Of a stretch of DNA of 64,000 nucleotides, positions 11,979 to 22,569 are shown piece by piece. The first letter of the stretch is position 1. Each line of letters opens with the position of its first letter. Made by a program: the position numbers and the translations under genes. This stretch comes from Heterocephalus glaber (taxonomy: Eukaryota > Chordata > Mammalia > Rodentia > Bathyergidae), in NCBI RefSeq assembly GCF_000247695.1, contig NW_004624743.1:9379366-9443365 (forward strand), in the 5' to 3' direction. The notes beneath the pieces were generated by a model. It had not been told where the DNA came from. It worked only from the letters and a program-made list of their open reading frames with translations, and made no database searches.

Positions 11979-12444
11979 CGGCTAAAGACAAAACTAAGAC
12001 ATCTCTGAAGGGTATCACAAACATTTCTGCCCCCACAGGGTTTTTATTGTTATTTTAATGACCCCTATGGGCACAACATCAGATAGAATAAAAGCTTTCA
12101 ATATAAGGTTAAATGATGAGAAAAATGACATGGGATTTTGTTTTTAGAAATTAGTAAACCATTATATCTATGCAAAGTTAAAACATCAGGCTTTCAAAAG
12201 ATACATTCTTCATTTTCTATAAACTTGCCTCCCAAGCAGATTAGTTGAACACTATGACATATTGATTTAATAACAGTCTTGTAACCATTGTTTCCCCAGA
12301 ATTGTTCCCTTACTGAAAAAGCAAACTATCAAATGTGTTCACATAAATACATATTAAAGCAGTTCAACTTACAGTCCTGATAATACTTGTGTATCACATA
12401 CAGTATAAAATATTCTTTCATCTTTATAATTTAATTTAATCCCA

Positions 12445-12625
12445 ACATACAACAGCCACATACAGATAGTAGGGCAGACATTGTTTCTGTGCCATGGATA
12501 AGAAAAGCAAAGTTCCAAGAGTGTAGGTAAGGCATTCAAGGGCCACAGCTGGAAATGCTGAAGCCAGGCAGGACTCTAAGACTTACCAAATCCCACTCCA
12601 ATGCTTATTTCCTGTGCTACTGTCG
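12445..12625 (-). mobile_element. MIR SINE fragment
   Basis: Inverted MIR-like order: CATGGATAAGAAAAGCAAAG, GGCCACAGCTGGAAATG and AGCCAGGCAGGACTCTAAG. Diverged; boundaries approximate. Confidence 0.5.
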
Positions 12626-12810
12626 ATTAAAGATAAACATCTGCTTTGATTAATGACCTTGCATATGCTTTTCGCTATGCCACTCCACTTATGCTCCGAA
12701 TGTGTTATGTTCCACCACTTCTCACAATACAATGCCATATAGCGTCAGAGTTCCCTGACCCTCTCTGGGTTTGCTTTTTTTTTAGATTACTGCATTAGTA
12801 AGATTATGAT

Positions 12811-13192
12811 TGATAGGTCTCCCACCACCTCAGCAGCTATTATGTACAGTAGCTGCCCTCTTCCTATCTTGCCTTGCCCCCTCCCCTGCTGCCACCAAAG
12901 AATAAACCCTTCTTCCCAGCATGCCCCTGTTCCCGCCTAGAAAGTAACCTAATACTCGCTCACCTCCTACCACCTAGTGACATCACCAGCTCCTCCATTC
13001 CCTAGTCACTACCTCACTCAACCCCACCTCTGCCCCTACAAACCCCACCCCAGTCTCTATAAAAGACTCTCCCTGCCCCAGCCATATTGCTTTTGTCTCT
13101 CCTTTGTTCAGAGACAGCCGGCAGATCTATTCCCCTAATAAAGGCTTGTTGTGGTCTGGTCTGGTCTTGGTCTTCGGCCCTTTTACCTGACA
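12811..13192 (+). mobile_element. Solo endogenous retroviral LTR (382 bp) with 5-bp TSD
   Basis: The element begins TGATAGG and ends CCTGACA, an imperfect inverted terminal pair of the TG...CA type. It is flanked on both sides by ATGAT (12806-12810 and 13193-13197). A TATA box (TATAAAA, 13058-13064) and a polyadenylation signal (AATAAA, 13137-13142) sit about 80 bp apart, with a GT/CT-rich run after the signal, as expected for U3-R-U5. No gag, pol or env follows, so this is a solo LTR left by LTR-LTR recombination. A 5-bp TSD is usual for ERVL-type and some class I elements; the class is not resolved. Confidence 0.9.
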
Positions 13193-13357
13193 ATGATCAA
13201 AGACAATCCAGAAAGTAGTTTAATGAAGAGTCAGGAACCATGAGTCACAATCAGGGGATTCTCAGGCTTTGCTGAAACTCCTTGAGAAATCTGTGGGAAA
13301 ACAAAATTGAAGGTGAGAAGAACTAAGGTGGAATTTCAAAAGTTGTCCTCTTTTCTT

Positions 13358-13480
13358 TCAGCCAGTGGTTCCTGGCTCTAGTAGCATCTTAGAAGTAGCT
13401 AGGGAGCTCTCCAAAAATGCCAAGGACTGAACAGTAGCCCAGGCCAATTAAGTCAGCATGACTGGAGGTAGAGCAAGAAT
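13358..13480 (+). mobile_element. MER5A-like hAT DNA transposon fragment
   Basis: CAGCCAGTGGTTCCTGGCTC resembles the terminal repeat, followed by TAGGGAGCTCTCCAAAAATG and AGTAGCCCAGGCCAATTAAG. Old and truncated. Confidence 0.45.
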
Positions 13481-13561
13481 GCGGAGAGTTTACGGAATTC
13501 AGGTACTTCCAATGTGCAACCAGCTCCACCACCAGATCCCAAGAGCAAGGTCAAGTTGCGA

Positions 13562-13600
13562 ATGGACAGTAGTTTAGGGAATAAGCTACTCACTGTCCAT
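13562..13600. other. Small imperfect hairpin
   Basis: ATGGACAGT (13562-13570) pairs perfectly with ACTGTCCAT (13592-13600). After a 4-nt bulge, AGTTTA can pair with TAAGCT including a G-T wobble, leaving a GGGAA loop. No function is known. Confidence 0.5.
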
Positions 13601-14049
13601 CACTGCTTCAGAAAAGGCAAATCCCCATGAAAGACCGGACCTGCACCTAGTCCAGGAAAGTGGGAATCTGCATCGAGAGTGCTAGACCCAGGTGCCTGGG
13701 GTCATCCTGACAAGAAGTGCAGAATGACACAAGACCCTCCTGCTCTGCATCCAGGCAGAGCTCCCCAGCACTGCTTCCTGAATGGTCCCTAACTGCTGAG
13801 GATGACCTAACTCTCACTTGTTACCGTGCCTTCCAGGGGTGTGTTGTTACTGTTCTTAGGGTGATAAGTTTGCTACCCAAAAACCAGAATTGTAATCACT
13901 CAAGTTCTTCCTTTAAGAAAGAATCTGGAAATGTAAAACCTAACAATTTTATCTTTTCTGTCATATGTATTCCTTTCCTAGTCTCTAAAATTTCTTCTAC
14001 ATGTGGATTGAAAAGTAAACATTACATATATTGAATGTTTAAGAAATAA

Positions 14050-14830
14050 ATATAGCAAGAAACACTGATTTTAACATTTCCTTTGACAGTGTATTTAATT
14101 TATAATGGCTTCCATTGTAACTGTTAACACAAAATGGAATTGAGGTTGGAGCACTTATGGAGCATTTATGAACTAAAATGACCAATTGGTTGTGGACTCT
14201 AACATATCACAGGGAAAGTCCCAAATTGCCTTTGATTTATATGATTAAAATACTGTTAAATGTGAAATAATTTGGCAGTATATTCTGAATGGAGTTGTAG
14301 CCTTTTTGCCACTATTCTGATCTTGTCCCAGCCGCCGTGATAAAAACACAAGTTCTACACTGAAGAATCTCCATAGGAATTAACTCTGTATCAACAGACA
14401 AAGAAATCATTCCTGAAATACATTTGATGACATGATAGACTGGGAAAGTCAAATCTCTCCAGAAGCAAAAATTAACTATGATTACTTGATGTAAGACATC
14501 ACTCAAACCAATCAAATGTTATTTTGGGAAATCATAAATTTATATCCAGCGTCAGTTTGTCACTCATTAAGTTCTTATAAGAATGATTAGGAAATTATCT
14601 TAATAAGTAAACGTTAGTCTTAACCTCTTCTTACATTGATGGCTTAAAAATATAAGTTTATAACAATCCGTTGAGTCTCAGTAAAGGTCTCTCTGTCAGC
14701 TTAGAAGGTTATTTATTCTAGCATTAATAAACTTCATCCAGGATAAATAAGAAATTCTTATATTGCAATGAATTTACCTACCATGTGTTAGCACAGCTTT
14801 AAAAATGTGGTCTTAGGATGAATATTAATA
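14050..14830. other. Repeat-free AT-rich stretch, no gene seen
   Basis: Unique-looking sequence without recognisable repeats or convincing exons. It is the type of stretch worth testing for sequence conservation. Nothing in it can be assigned from sequence alone. Confidence 0.35.
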
Positions 14831-15057
14831 TGCTCTGGGTATCTACCATGTTCCAGCACGATGGCTCCAAGGTGCTGGGGCCATGGGAAAGGCTCCTTAC
14901 CTTGAGAGTGTTCTCTTCTCCTACACAAATCTCAGGAGCAGCCCGCAGTCTTACTCAGTGTCATTTCAGTGACTGACATGGATCACCACCCCCCAGCAGT
15001 GACAATGACAGCAGGCAAAGCTGCTTAACGGGGAGTCACTGCTCCTCCAGCTGTATT

Positions 15058-15510
15058 TTGCCTGTCGCTACTTTGAAAGACGCATACTTTGAAGATCTCA
15101 ATCGCACAGAAAAGGAAAAAAAGCATGCTGAAACCTATAAATCGAGGAACAGAGAGGTTTTAGAGCCACAAGCAGAGCACCTTGGCAGTAACTCAGGAGC
15201 TCACAAAGAAGGTAAACGTGATGACGAAAATACAAAAAGAATCAATGAAGTCAAGTCGACAAAAAAGCCAATTTCTTCTTCAATAACCATGCTTAAAGTA
15301 CTACAGGAAGGATGGAGCTACAGCCCCATTTCCCCTCACCTAAAGGAGAAGGATCCTATCAGAAGAGGCTCCCCAGGCTGCCCAGGGTACCGCAAGACAC
15401 AGTTCTGGGTGTGGACGCCTATTTGCTTCGAAATTACTCCTAGCACAAATATCCATACTCTTTTCCATCCTCATGGATCCTGGAAAAAAAAGTTTTTGAT
15501 ATATCATTGA
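15058..15510 (+). other. 150-codon open frame outside recognised repeats, doubtful
   Basis: The first 50 codons are Lys/Glu-rich and hydrophilic, unlike most chance frames here. A CAG acceptor-like site lies at 15048-15050 (CTCCTCCAG), and a GAAG|GTAAAC donor-like site at about 15210 would give an exon of roughly 160 bp. Downstream codons are less protein-like. I do not recognise the product. It may be a chance frame or a decayed retrocopy. Confidence 0.15.
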
Positions 15511-15974
15511 TAATTTCTCAGTTCCCCAAACTGACAACAGAACTTAACCACCAGGCCTCCTTCTCAATGTGCAGCTATGTGTCTCCTCTCTGCAGTCAGC
15601 TCCTGATTTTCCATAGAAATGACATAAGAAAAGGGTGATGTCATTTAAATTTCATCCAATTTCCTGGATTTTAAATGTTTTCTGCATGCTAACAATGAAG
15701 AAGTATGATCAGAGAAAATGCCTAAAAAGCATAACCATGGTTAACTCCTTTTAATTTGGGGCATCCACGTGAAATCGTAGTAAAATATCATTTATCTGAA
15801 TGTTAATTTTAATGTGTGACAATCCACTTGTTGAGGTTGATGTGTGAAATTATAACTAGATTGGAATACAAGCTTGCCACTTCCAGATGAACTGACTAAA
15901 TTCTCATAGCCTCTCTTTCCTTCCCTACTGTCCAACGGCAGTCTCTTATCTATTTTACTTTTATGTATTTTCTT

Positions 15975-16151
15975 CTAGTCCTGGGGATTGAACCTAGGAC
16001 CTTTACACTGAGCTACATCCTCAGCCCTATTTGTCAATCTCTATTTTGAGACAGAGTCTTGCTAAAGTGCTCAGGCTGGGCTTGATCTTGTGATCCTCCT
16101 GCTCAGCTTCCCAGAGTGCTAGGATTACAGGCTGGCACACCACGCGTGGCT
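15975..16151 (-). mobile_element. Composite B1-dID SINE
   Basis: Reading the minus strand gives a B1 part then a dID part. On the plus strand this appears as CTGGGGATTGAACCTAGGAC (dID end), TTTTGAGACAGAGTCTTGC, GATCCTCCTGCTCAGCTTCC and GTGCTAGGATTACAGGC. Confidence 0.85.
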
Positions 16152-16314
16152 GCTTTTATGTTTTTACCAACCTGTGCTGCTAGCACTCCAATCCACAAAC
16201 ATCTTGTGCCTAAAACAATGCAAATGCCCATTATCCGGGCCCTCTGCCTCAATTCTTCCTCCCCCCACACCATCCCCAGATACACATTATTATTTATGCA
16301 GGACTCATAGTGAT

Positions 16315-16485
16315 TTTAAAAATCTGAATCAGAGTATGCCACTCCTTGCCTGGAAATTCTCTAAGAACTTCTAAATTCACTCAATAAAACGGAAACTCCT
16401 CATATGGCTGACCAGATTCACGGAAGCTCTCCCATGCCGGAACATTGCTGCAAGACAAGACCTCTGATTCTCTAACCTCCTCTCT
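16315..16485 (+). mobile_element. L2 LINE, 5' portion before the L1 insertion
   Basis: CAGAGTATGCCACTCCTTGC and GAAACTCCTCATATGGCTGA match the L2 3' region (…ATCATGTCACTCCCCTGC…, …GCCTACAAGGCCC…). The element is continued by the segment at 16958-17340. Confidence 0.6.
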
Positions 16486-16957
16486 TCCTTTTTAAATTTT
16501 ATCGGTACCTGTCTGTAGTACATAATGACTGCATTCCTCATGGAGAGTCGGTTAATATACATACCGCATCTTGATTCGTTTTCATCTCCTCCCCTCCTCT
16601 CTCTCCTCCTCCCTCCACCTCTTGGCCCCTCCCCTTTTGCAAAAGATCTATCTTCCTCTTCCTATTGTCTATCTTGTATTTTGCTCTTTATTTATATTTC
16701 CAGTTTCTCATATAAGAGAAGCTCTTGTGTCTGATTGAGCTTGTGTGTCTGATTTATTTCACTTAACATCATGTTGGGAATGTTAACTAGTACAACCAGT
16801 ATAGAAATCAATGTGGAGATTTCTCAAAAAACTAACTAGAAATTCCATTCAACCCACCTATTCCTCTTCTAGGCGTCTTTCCCAAAGATTTAAAGATGTC
16901 ATATTACAGTGATCCATGCACACCGTGTTTATAGCAGCACAACTCACAATAGCGAAA
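16486..16957 (-). mobile_element. L1 insertion with 5' inversion, perfect 15-bp TSD
   Basis: The left part (16486-16773) is the minus-strand pyrimidine-rich L1 3'UTR also seen at 24105 and 58835, ending in ATTTATTTCACTTAACATCATG. The right part (16773-16957) reads on the plus strand as the end of ORF2 (TTGGGAATGTTAACTAGTAC, TATAGCAGCACAACTCACAA). Both together are bounded by TCTAACCTCCTCTCT at 16471-16485 and 16958-16972. An inverted 5' segment inside a single TSD pair is the product of twin priming. Confidence 0.9.
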
Positions 16958-17340
16958 TCTAACCTCCTCTCTGGCCCCTGTTCTGATAATCTTTCCACAA
17001 GGGCAGAGTGGCCTCCAATCCCTCAGGCAGTCCACACAAGCTCTGCCTGGCTTATCAGCTCATTCCTGTTTCAGGCACCACCTTCCTCTACTGGGTGATG
17101 TAAAATAACCCTTAATCTCCCAGCCACTCTGTCTCTCTTTTCTCCCACCTTATTCTTCTTCATAGTACCAGTCAGAATGTGACTTACAGTACATCTTTTG
17201 TTTAGATCTGTCTCCCCAATAGTTTAATCTCCATAAGAGGAAAGATTGTTATCTATTTCCACTGCTATACCCTCCACATGGAGAATAGTGCCTGCCATAT
17301 AGTAAATTATCACTAGGTAGACATTAAATGAGTGATTTCT
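16958..17340 (+). mobile_element. L2 LINE, 3' portion after the L1 insertion
   Basis: Continues the L2: GTCTCCCCAATAGTTTAATCTCC, ATAAGAGGAAAGATTGTTATC and GAATAGTGCCTGCCATATAG, then ATTAAATGAGTGATT at the 3' end. These match the L2 3'UTR order. Confidence 0.75.
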
Positions 17341-17729
17341 TATGCTTAGATATCCTTTCATAGCCTACCTTAGTTATATAAAAATAAGGACCTCGTTTTT
17401 CTTTAAAACCCCACAATTCAAGTTTTTCACTAACTGATTTACACTCAATTACTCAATGAATGCAACTGCGGAATGGGGGATATAGGTGACCCTATAAAGA
17501 CAAAAACATTGTAGCATATCTTTTTGAAATCTTGCGATTATCTTGTTTTTTTGGAAAATCAACCTAATTTGTTCTTTTTGTTAGTTTCATTTGAGATCAA
17601 AGAAGATACTAATTAGAATGCCTTGCCTTTAATAACACTAATTATACAATATTGATACAATTATATAACACTGAATTTTAAAATTCTATTACTGTCCCAG
17701 TAGAGTTATAAATATAAAATCACCAAAGC

Positions 17730-18235
17730 TAGGTATGGTGATGTTAAAATATGGCCCTAAATTCTTTGACATTCCCCCCATTTGGAGACACAGTTTAGGT
17801 CTCCTTCACTTTTATCAGGGGCAAGCTTGTGACTGAGTAATAAAGACTTTCAGGCTAGAACAGCATTGCTCAGGTGACTTCTACGTCTTTCTCTGGAAAT
17901 GAGTGTTCACTCTCAGGCAAGCAGAGCACCATAGAAGTCTGACTACCCTGTGACCTGGCAAGGAAGAGGCCAGGTAGAAGCATGACAATCAACAGTACCA
18001 GCTGAGGTCCCTTCTGACACCACATCAACTGCCACCCATCCTGGATGTCCAGCCAAGTCCCACCTACACGAGGCATAGCCCCAGATTCCATGGAGGCACA
18101 AACAAACGAGGAACTCCAAGTCCAAACTATCCAACCAAGCCCTCCCTGAACTTCTGACACACAAACTCAGAGGAAAATTAAATAGTTGTTGCTTTATAAT
18201 TCTACATTTGGAAGAAATTTCTTATAAATTTACAC
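17730..18235 (+). mobile_element. MLT1-like MaLR LTR (ancient)
   Basis: CTTTGACATTCCCCCCATTTGG and GTGACTGAGTAATAAAGAC occur early. CCTGAACTTCTGACACACAA and TTAAATAGTTGTTGCTTTATAAT at the 3' end correspond to the MLT1 end (…CTGACCCACAGAAACTG…AATAAATGTTTGTTGTTTTAAGCC). Confidence 0.6.
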
Positions 18236-18454
18236 ATCAGAAATGTAAAACTTGAATTTTGCGCCACATGCTATGTCCCCACTATTGTTCTGCCTGCATT
18301 CTCCATATGGTAAGAAAATGATCCTTATGTAACATAATGCAATGGATTTTATAGAACATGATAGAAAAATATTAAAACTGGAAGGCACTGTTGATGCTCA
18401 TCTCCTGAAAAGGCAGTCCACGTAAGTTGCACCTGATCGAGACACTGCATTAGT

Positions 18455-18595
18455 GCAGAAGTGGTCAAACCATGGGCCTGCAGACCAAGCCAGTCCATCA
18501 CCTGCTCTGTGGAAAATAAAGCAAATATCAACTGCAAGGCCTAAAACATTTTCTATCTTAACCACTGCTAGAAAAGCTTACCAACTCCTGAAAGA
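18455..18595 (-). mobile_element. hAT-Charlie-type MER fragment
   Basis: GTGGTCAAACCATGGGCCTG, CCAGTCCATCACCTGCTCTG and AAGGCCTAAAACATTTTCTATC follow the inverted consensus of a common mammalian hAT MER element ending …AAAGTTTGCTGACCCCTG. The exact family name is not certain. Confidence 0.55.
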
Positions 18596-18959
18596 ATGGC
18601 AAAATTGAAATGGAAACGTATGAGGTGTGATCCAAGCATACAGTGCATTTCAATAAAAGTTATGATACTAAAATACACATTTCTGAATATTCTGTTCTCG
18701 CTATGTCAGCTGACGAGCATAAAAATTTTTATGAACATCAGCATATTGTAATGGGCCTATTTCATGATTCTTGGCAATATTTTTAAATTTTTGTAAGGAT
18801 TTCGTATCCATCTTTGATTTGGATATTTTTCTGTTTTTTATTTTTTATTTTTGTCTTTGTCTTTTGCATCAGAAAGAGAGAGATTAGTCACAAGAGAAAA
18901 ATCGGCATTGCACATAGTTTCCTATGGCACCACCAGCAAAGAAAAAGGAAGAAAACTGG

Positions 18960-19150
18960 TATGTGACATCTGGGGTCAACAAACTGACTCTCAAAGAACC
19001 AAATATTTTAGCCCTGCAAACCATGCCCTGTGTATCGCAACTCCTCAATCCTGCTGCTTCAGCCACAGTCAAAGCTTAAAGATCTGGGTGTCTTTAACAT
19101 CAGGCTGTGTCCATAGACTTTATTTACAGAACCAAGCAGTATGGTAGAGA
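18960..19150 (+). mobile_element. hAT-Charlie-type MER fragment, forward
   Basis: GGGGTCAACAAACTGACTCTC, AACCAAATATTTTAGCCCTG, ATCGCAACTCCTCAATCCTG and AGACTTTATTTACAGAACC match the forward form of the same family as the fragment at 18455. The two lie head-to-head within 700 bp. Confidence 0.6.
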
Positions 19151-19199
19151 AAGCCCACAATCCTAGCTACACCCTGTCTTAAATGATCTGGCTGTACAA

Positions 19200-20660
19200 G
19201 CACAAGCAGGGCTATAATATCATTGTTATAGGTAAGCTTCCAGTTGCAAATCCTACCCAGAGAAGTAGGAGACTGTTCAACCTGACTGTTATGCCATCAC
19301 AATAGCATGCCCATTTACCAAGTATTTTATTCACTATAGTCTAAAGTAAGTATTTAACAACCAGGTTTAGAATAATATTGAGTTTGAGTTGAGCTAGTAT
19401 TTCTGAACAAGCTCATAAGATCAAATTCGGTCTTTATTATTACAACCTTATCATTACCTTTTTACAGTTAATTTATTTCTTTGAGAAATAAAAGGAGGCC
19501 ATTCTAGTTTAATAGGCCAACTAATGCAATGACCTCTCAGCCTTAGTGTCCTAAAAAGATCTTTTTCTCCCCTCTATTGCCAAACATTCTTAAATGCAGA
19601 GCTCTCCAGCTGTGTGATACCTTTGCCTCCTAGTTTTCAGAGCCCTTGAGGTTCTCCTAATACAAAAATAAAAAGGAAAAGGCTTATTTTTACCAGTTGG
19701 TAGAAGATACTCTACTTCCACAGCAAGAGAATTTCTAATCACCTCTATACGGCTTCACACTTATCATAAATGTCACGGACACACTGTCATCTACAAAAAA
19801 AGGAACTAATGCCACCTATATGCTAACCATTCCTGAGTGAAATGGGAAGAATGAAGGAGAGAGTGACAGGATCTCCATTCCCAGCACATAACTGAAAGTG
19901 ATATTCAAGCAGATTTTTGGAAAAAATCATGTTTATTTTTCAACTCAAAATAAATGCCTTCCTGAACAAAAAAATAAATAAAAATTGTTCCAGTGCTAAA
20001 AGCAAATAAATGGATTTTCCAGAGGATCAAAAATAAAAAGAATATTTTCTCTGTGCCTAAGATATAGAAATATATTTCAAAAAGGTTTCAAAATGTTCTG
20101 ATAAAATAATCAGTTAATTAAACACTTAGAAATTCCAGTAATGTTGTTTATATAAATATATAAATCTCCATGTAAAGCAATAATTATTAAAAGCAAAATG
20201 TAAATGTTATAGTATTTATTTTAACCATTTCAATCTAAAGAATAGGAATTTTTGAAACACTTCCTTTGAAATACAAAATTATCCAAGTGTGAAAGATCCA
20301 AAATTGCCATGAAATGTAAAAATTATCCTTTCTTTCCACCTACGGGTAAGTCGAGATTCCTGTGTAAATTTTCTTCAAACTTTTTAGGACGGAATTATTC
20401 AGAAAGGAAAAATCTCTGAAGCTACATAATAAAAACTTCAGGGATGAGGAAAACTTCTTGATTCCTAAATTTATAGAGGATACACAAAATAAAGTACCCT
20501 CTACACACACACACAATGTGTATATGTTTATTGATTTAACAAAATTTTATTGAGTGTAATGTACATTAAATTGAGTATGATTATTGTATGGTTATATATA
20601 AATTATTGACTATAAATATGCTTGAGAATATATCTGTGAAAGCAAAGTCCAGTCTAAGAA
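19200..20660. other. No gene seen; AT-rich unique sequence
   Basis: Very AT-rich, especially 19900-20300 and 20460-20640. I recognise no repeat or exon. It ends at the telomeric repeat. Confidence 0.45.
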
Positions 20661-20669
20661 CAAAAAGGT

Positions 20670-20699
20670 TTAGGGTTAGGGTTAGGGTTAGGGTCAGGG
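20670..20699 (+). repeat. Interstitial telomeric repeat (TTAGGG)4 + TCAGGG
   Basis: Four perfect TTAGGG units (20670-20693) are followed by one TCAGGG. There is no subtelomeric context and no degenerate telomeric flank. Short arrays of this kind inside rodent chromosomes are known and are generally attributed to telomerase-associated repair of double-strand breaks. Confidence 0.95.
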
Positions 20700-20785
20700 A
20701 AGACAACCAATAACCTAAGGGCACCAGAAACTGCCCTCTAGAGGATATATGCATTTGATGTTATGAATACTGATGTTAGAGATTA

Positions 20786-20892
20786 CGACGGGAGTTGGAA
20801 GTGAGAACACGCGTGTGTTCCTCTCCAGTGTGCCATTGGCGCGTAACGGCGAAGAGGCACCTGCCCTTGGAAGCTGTGTTACATAAGCTACG
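20786..20892. other. Small CpG cluster
   Basis: Nine CpG dinucleotides in about 107 bp (for example TTACGACGGG, ACACGCGTGTG, GGCGCGTAACGGCGAAG), in a region otherwise nearly devoid of CpG. It lies about 90 bp after the telomeric repeat. It is too short for a conventional CpG island, and no transcript is evident. Confidence 0.5.
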
Positions 20893-21317
20893 TAACATCA
20901 CTAATTAAGAGCAGCTACTGAAATTCAGAGTACTCTACACATTTCAGGTCAACATTTTAAAGTAAAATTGATTATTTTAAAATATTTTAAAGTTGCCTGG
21001 AAGGCTGCTAAATTTTTGATTGTTTTGGCTGTAATTAATGAAGGTGAAAATGCACTATTTTCACTTTCAAGTAAGAGAAAGTAGGAAATGGTCATTAGCT
21101 TTGCTCCTCAATGTCTAAGCTACCTTGAGTCTAGAGAGAAGGAGGGTCTGTACGCTGGCACTGCTATCTCCAGTCTGCCAGCCACCGTGTGTGTTCAGGC
21201 GAGTGGGTGGCATTTGAAGAAAATTCATGAGATGCAACTGAGGAACACTCAACATGGTAGAATATTACTCATTTCTACAGAGAGGACAATGACTTAGTCA
21301 TTATTAAGGATGGGCTC

Positions 21318-21671
21318 TGTTACGGTTTGGGTCTGGATGTTCCCCCAAAGCCTCATGTGGTTATAGGATTGATCTAGAGTGTGTGAAACTAGAATTGATT
21401 CATGATGCAGTGCAATCCTAGTGCAAGGGCACTAGGATTAAGGGTGTGAGTGCTACCACCCTAAGTAGTCTGAATAAGATAAAAGGGGCAGAGAGACGTT
21501 GGTAACCCCCTTGTTACCTTTGCTGCCTTGTGTGCACCATGTTGTTTCTGCTCTGTCATGCCTGTTTGTCATGCCTGCCTTGGAGTTGGCTGATTATGGA
21601 CTAAAACCTCTATGAACTGTAAGCCAAATAAACCTCTTCTAACTTTGGGTGTCTGGTATTTTGTCTCAACA
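21318..21671 (+). mobile_element. MaLR-family LTR (rodent MT/ORR1-like)
   Basis: Starts TGTTACGGTTTGGGTCTGG and includes CCCCCAAAGCCTCATGTGG. It ends with GAACTGTAAGCCAAATAAACC (polyadenylation signal AATAAA) and TGTCTGGTATTTTGTCTCAACA. Solo LTR, no internal sequence. Confidence 0.85.
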
Positions 21672-22319
21672 ATGAGAGAGAGAAAGGCAATTAACATAGA
21701 CTCTAAATTTTCAAACTAAGAGATACCCAGTTGTTGATTCTGGCCTAGGTACATGATGCACACATCTCAGAAGCTATTATTTTGTAAGAGAAGTGACTTG
21801 AGGGGGAAGGATTCTGCATCTGAGGGATTAAGAAAAAAAATTTTTTTGAAGTCAAAAAAATTGGACCTTGTAGAATGCAGAAAAAAGCAGAGCCCATCAG
21901 AACCCATACCCTTCTACTGCTGTGTTCAGAGAGATCAACACCTTCCTGAATGAGTAGAAATGGCCCACTGTGAAAAGCAGGTCCCACTGTGAAGCTAAGG
22001 AGCCAAGTAGTCATGGCTGCTTAATACCCACATTTCCCCCCACTGCCCTGGGACAGGGCACTGAAAAGTGGAATTTAAGCAGCATGGAAAAGCATCTGGC
22101 AGGAGCACACAAGCTTGGAAGCAACTGCTTCATCAGTCTTTGCCCTGAGCTTCATCTGACTGCAAGCACACAGCTCTCTACATCTTCTCTAAAGATGGAA
22201 CAGACCAAACTGGCCCACCTGGGCACCTTTCATTCCCACACAGATTGGCCCAGGACCTCAGTCAAACAATCAGACAACGCTACCATCTACCCATGGTCTC
22301 CATCCGGAGTCTGTGCTGG

Positions 22320-22565
22320 AAGACAAGAGATAGAGGCCCAAGGTAATGGCGAAGAGTGGCACTCCTCCAAAGAAACAGCAGTGAGACCTCCTCCTTCTTT
22401 CCCTTTGTATTCCACTCAGGCTATAAGCCTACTGATTGATGCCACTCATACCCAGGGTGGGCCTTCCTCTTCAATAAGCCCATCATTCAGTCACACCTAG
22501 AACTAAGCTAAGCCAAGCAGCTGGGCATTTCTTACTTAAGTTGACAAAACAGTTGACTATCAAAG
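22320..22565 (-). mobile_element. MaLR-like LTR part
   Basis: CCTTTGTATTCCACTCAGGC, CAGTCACACCTAGAACTAAG and TTTCTTACTTAAGTTGACAA parallel the better preserved minus-strand LTR at 29248-29760. The left limit is unclear, and a 176-codon open frame overlapping this area (21970-22500) is not protein-like. Confidence 0.4.
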
Positions 22566-22569
22566 TAGG

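Noticed and set aside
12811..13192. A full provirus starting at this LTR
   Set aside because: The sequence after the LTR is flanking DNA beginning with the TSD; no primer-binding site, gag, pol or env was seen.
21970..22500. 176-codon plus-strand open frame
   Set aside because: It overlaps LTR-like sequence, has no recognisable domain, and other frames are open nearby; read as chance.
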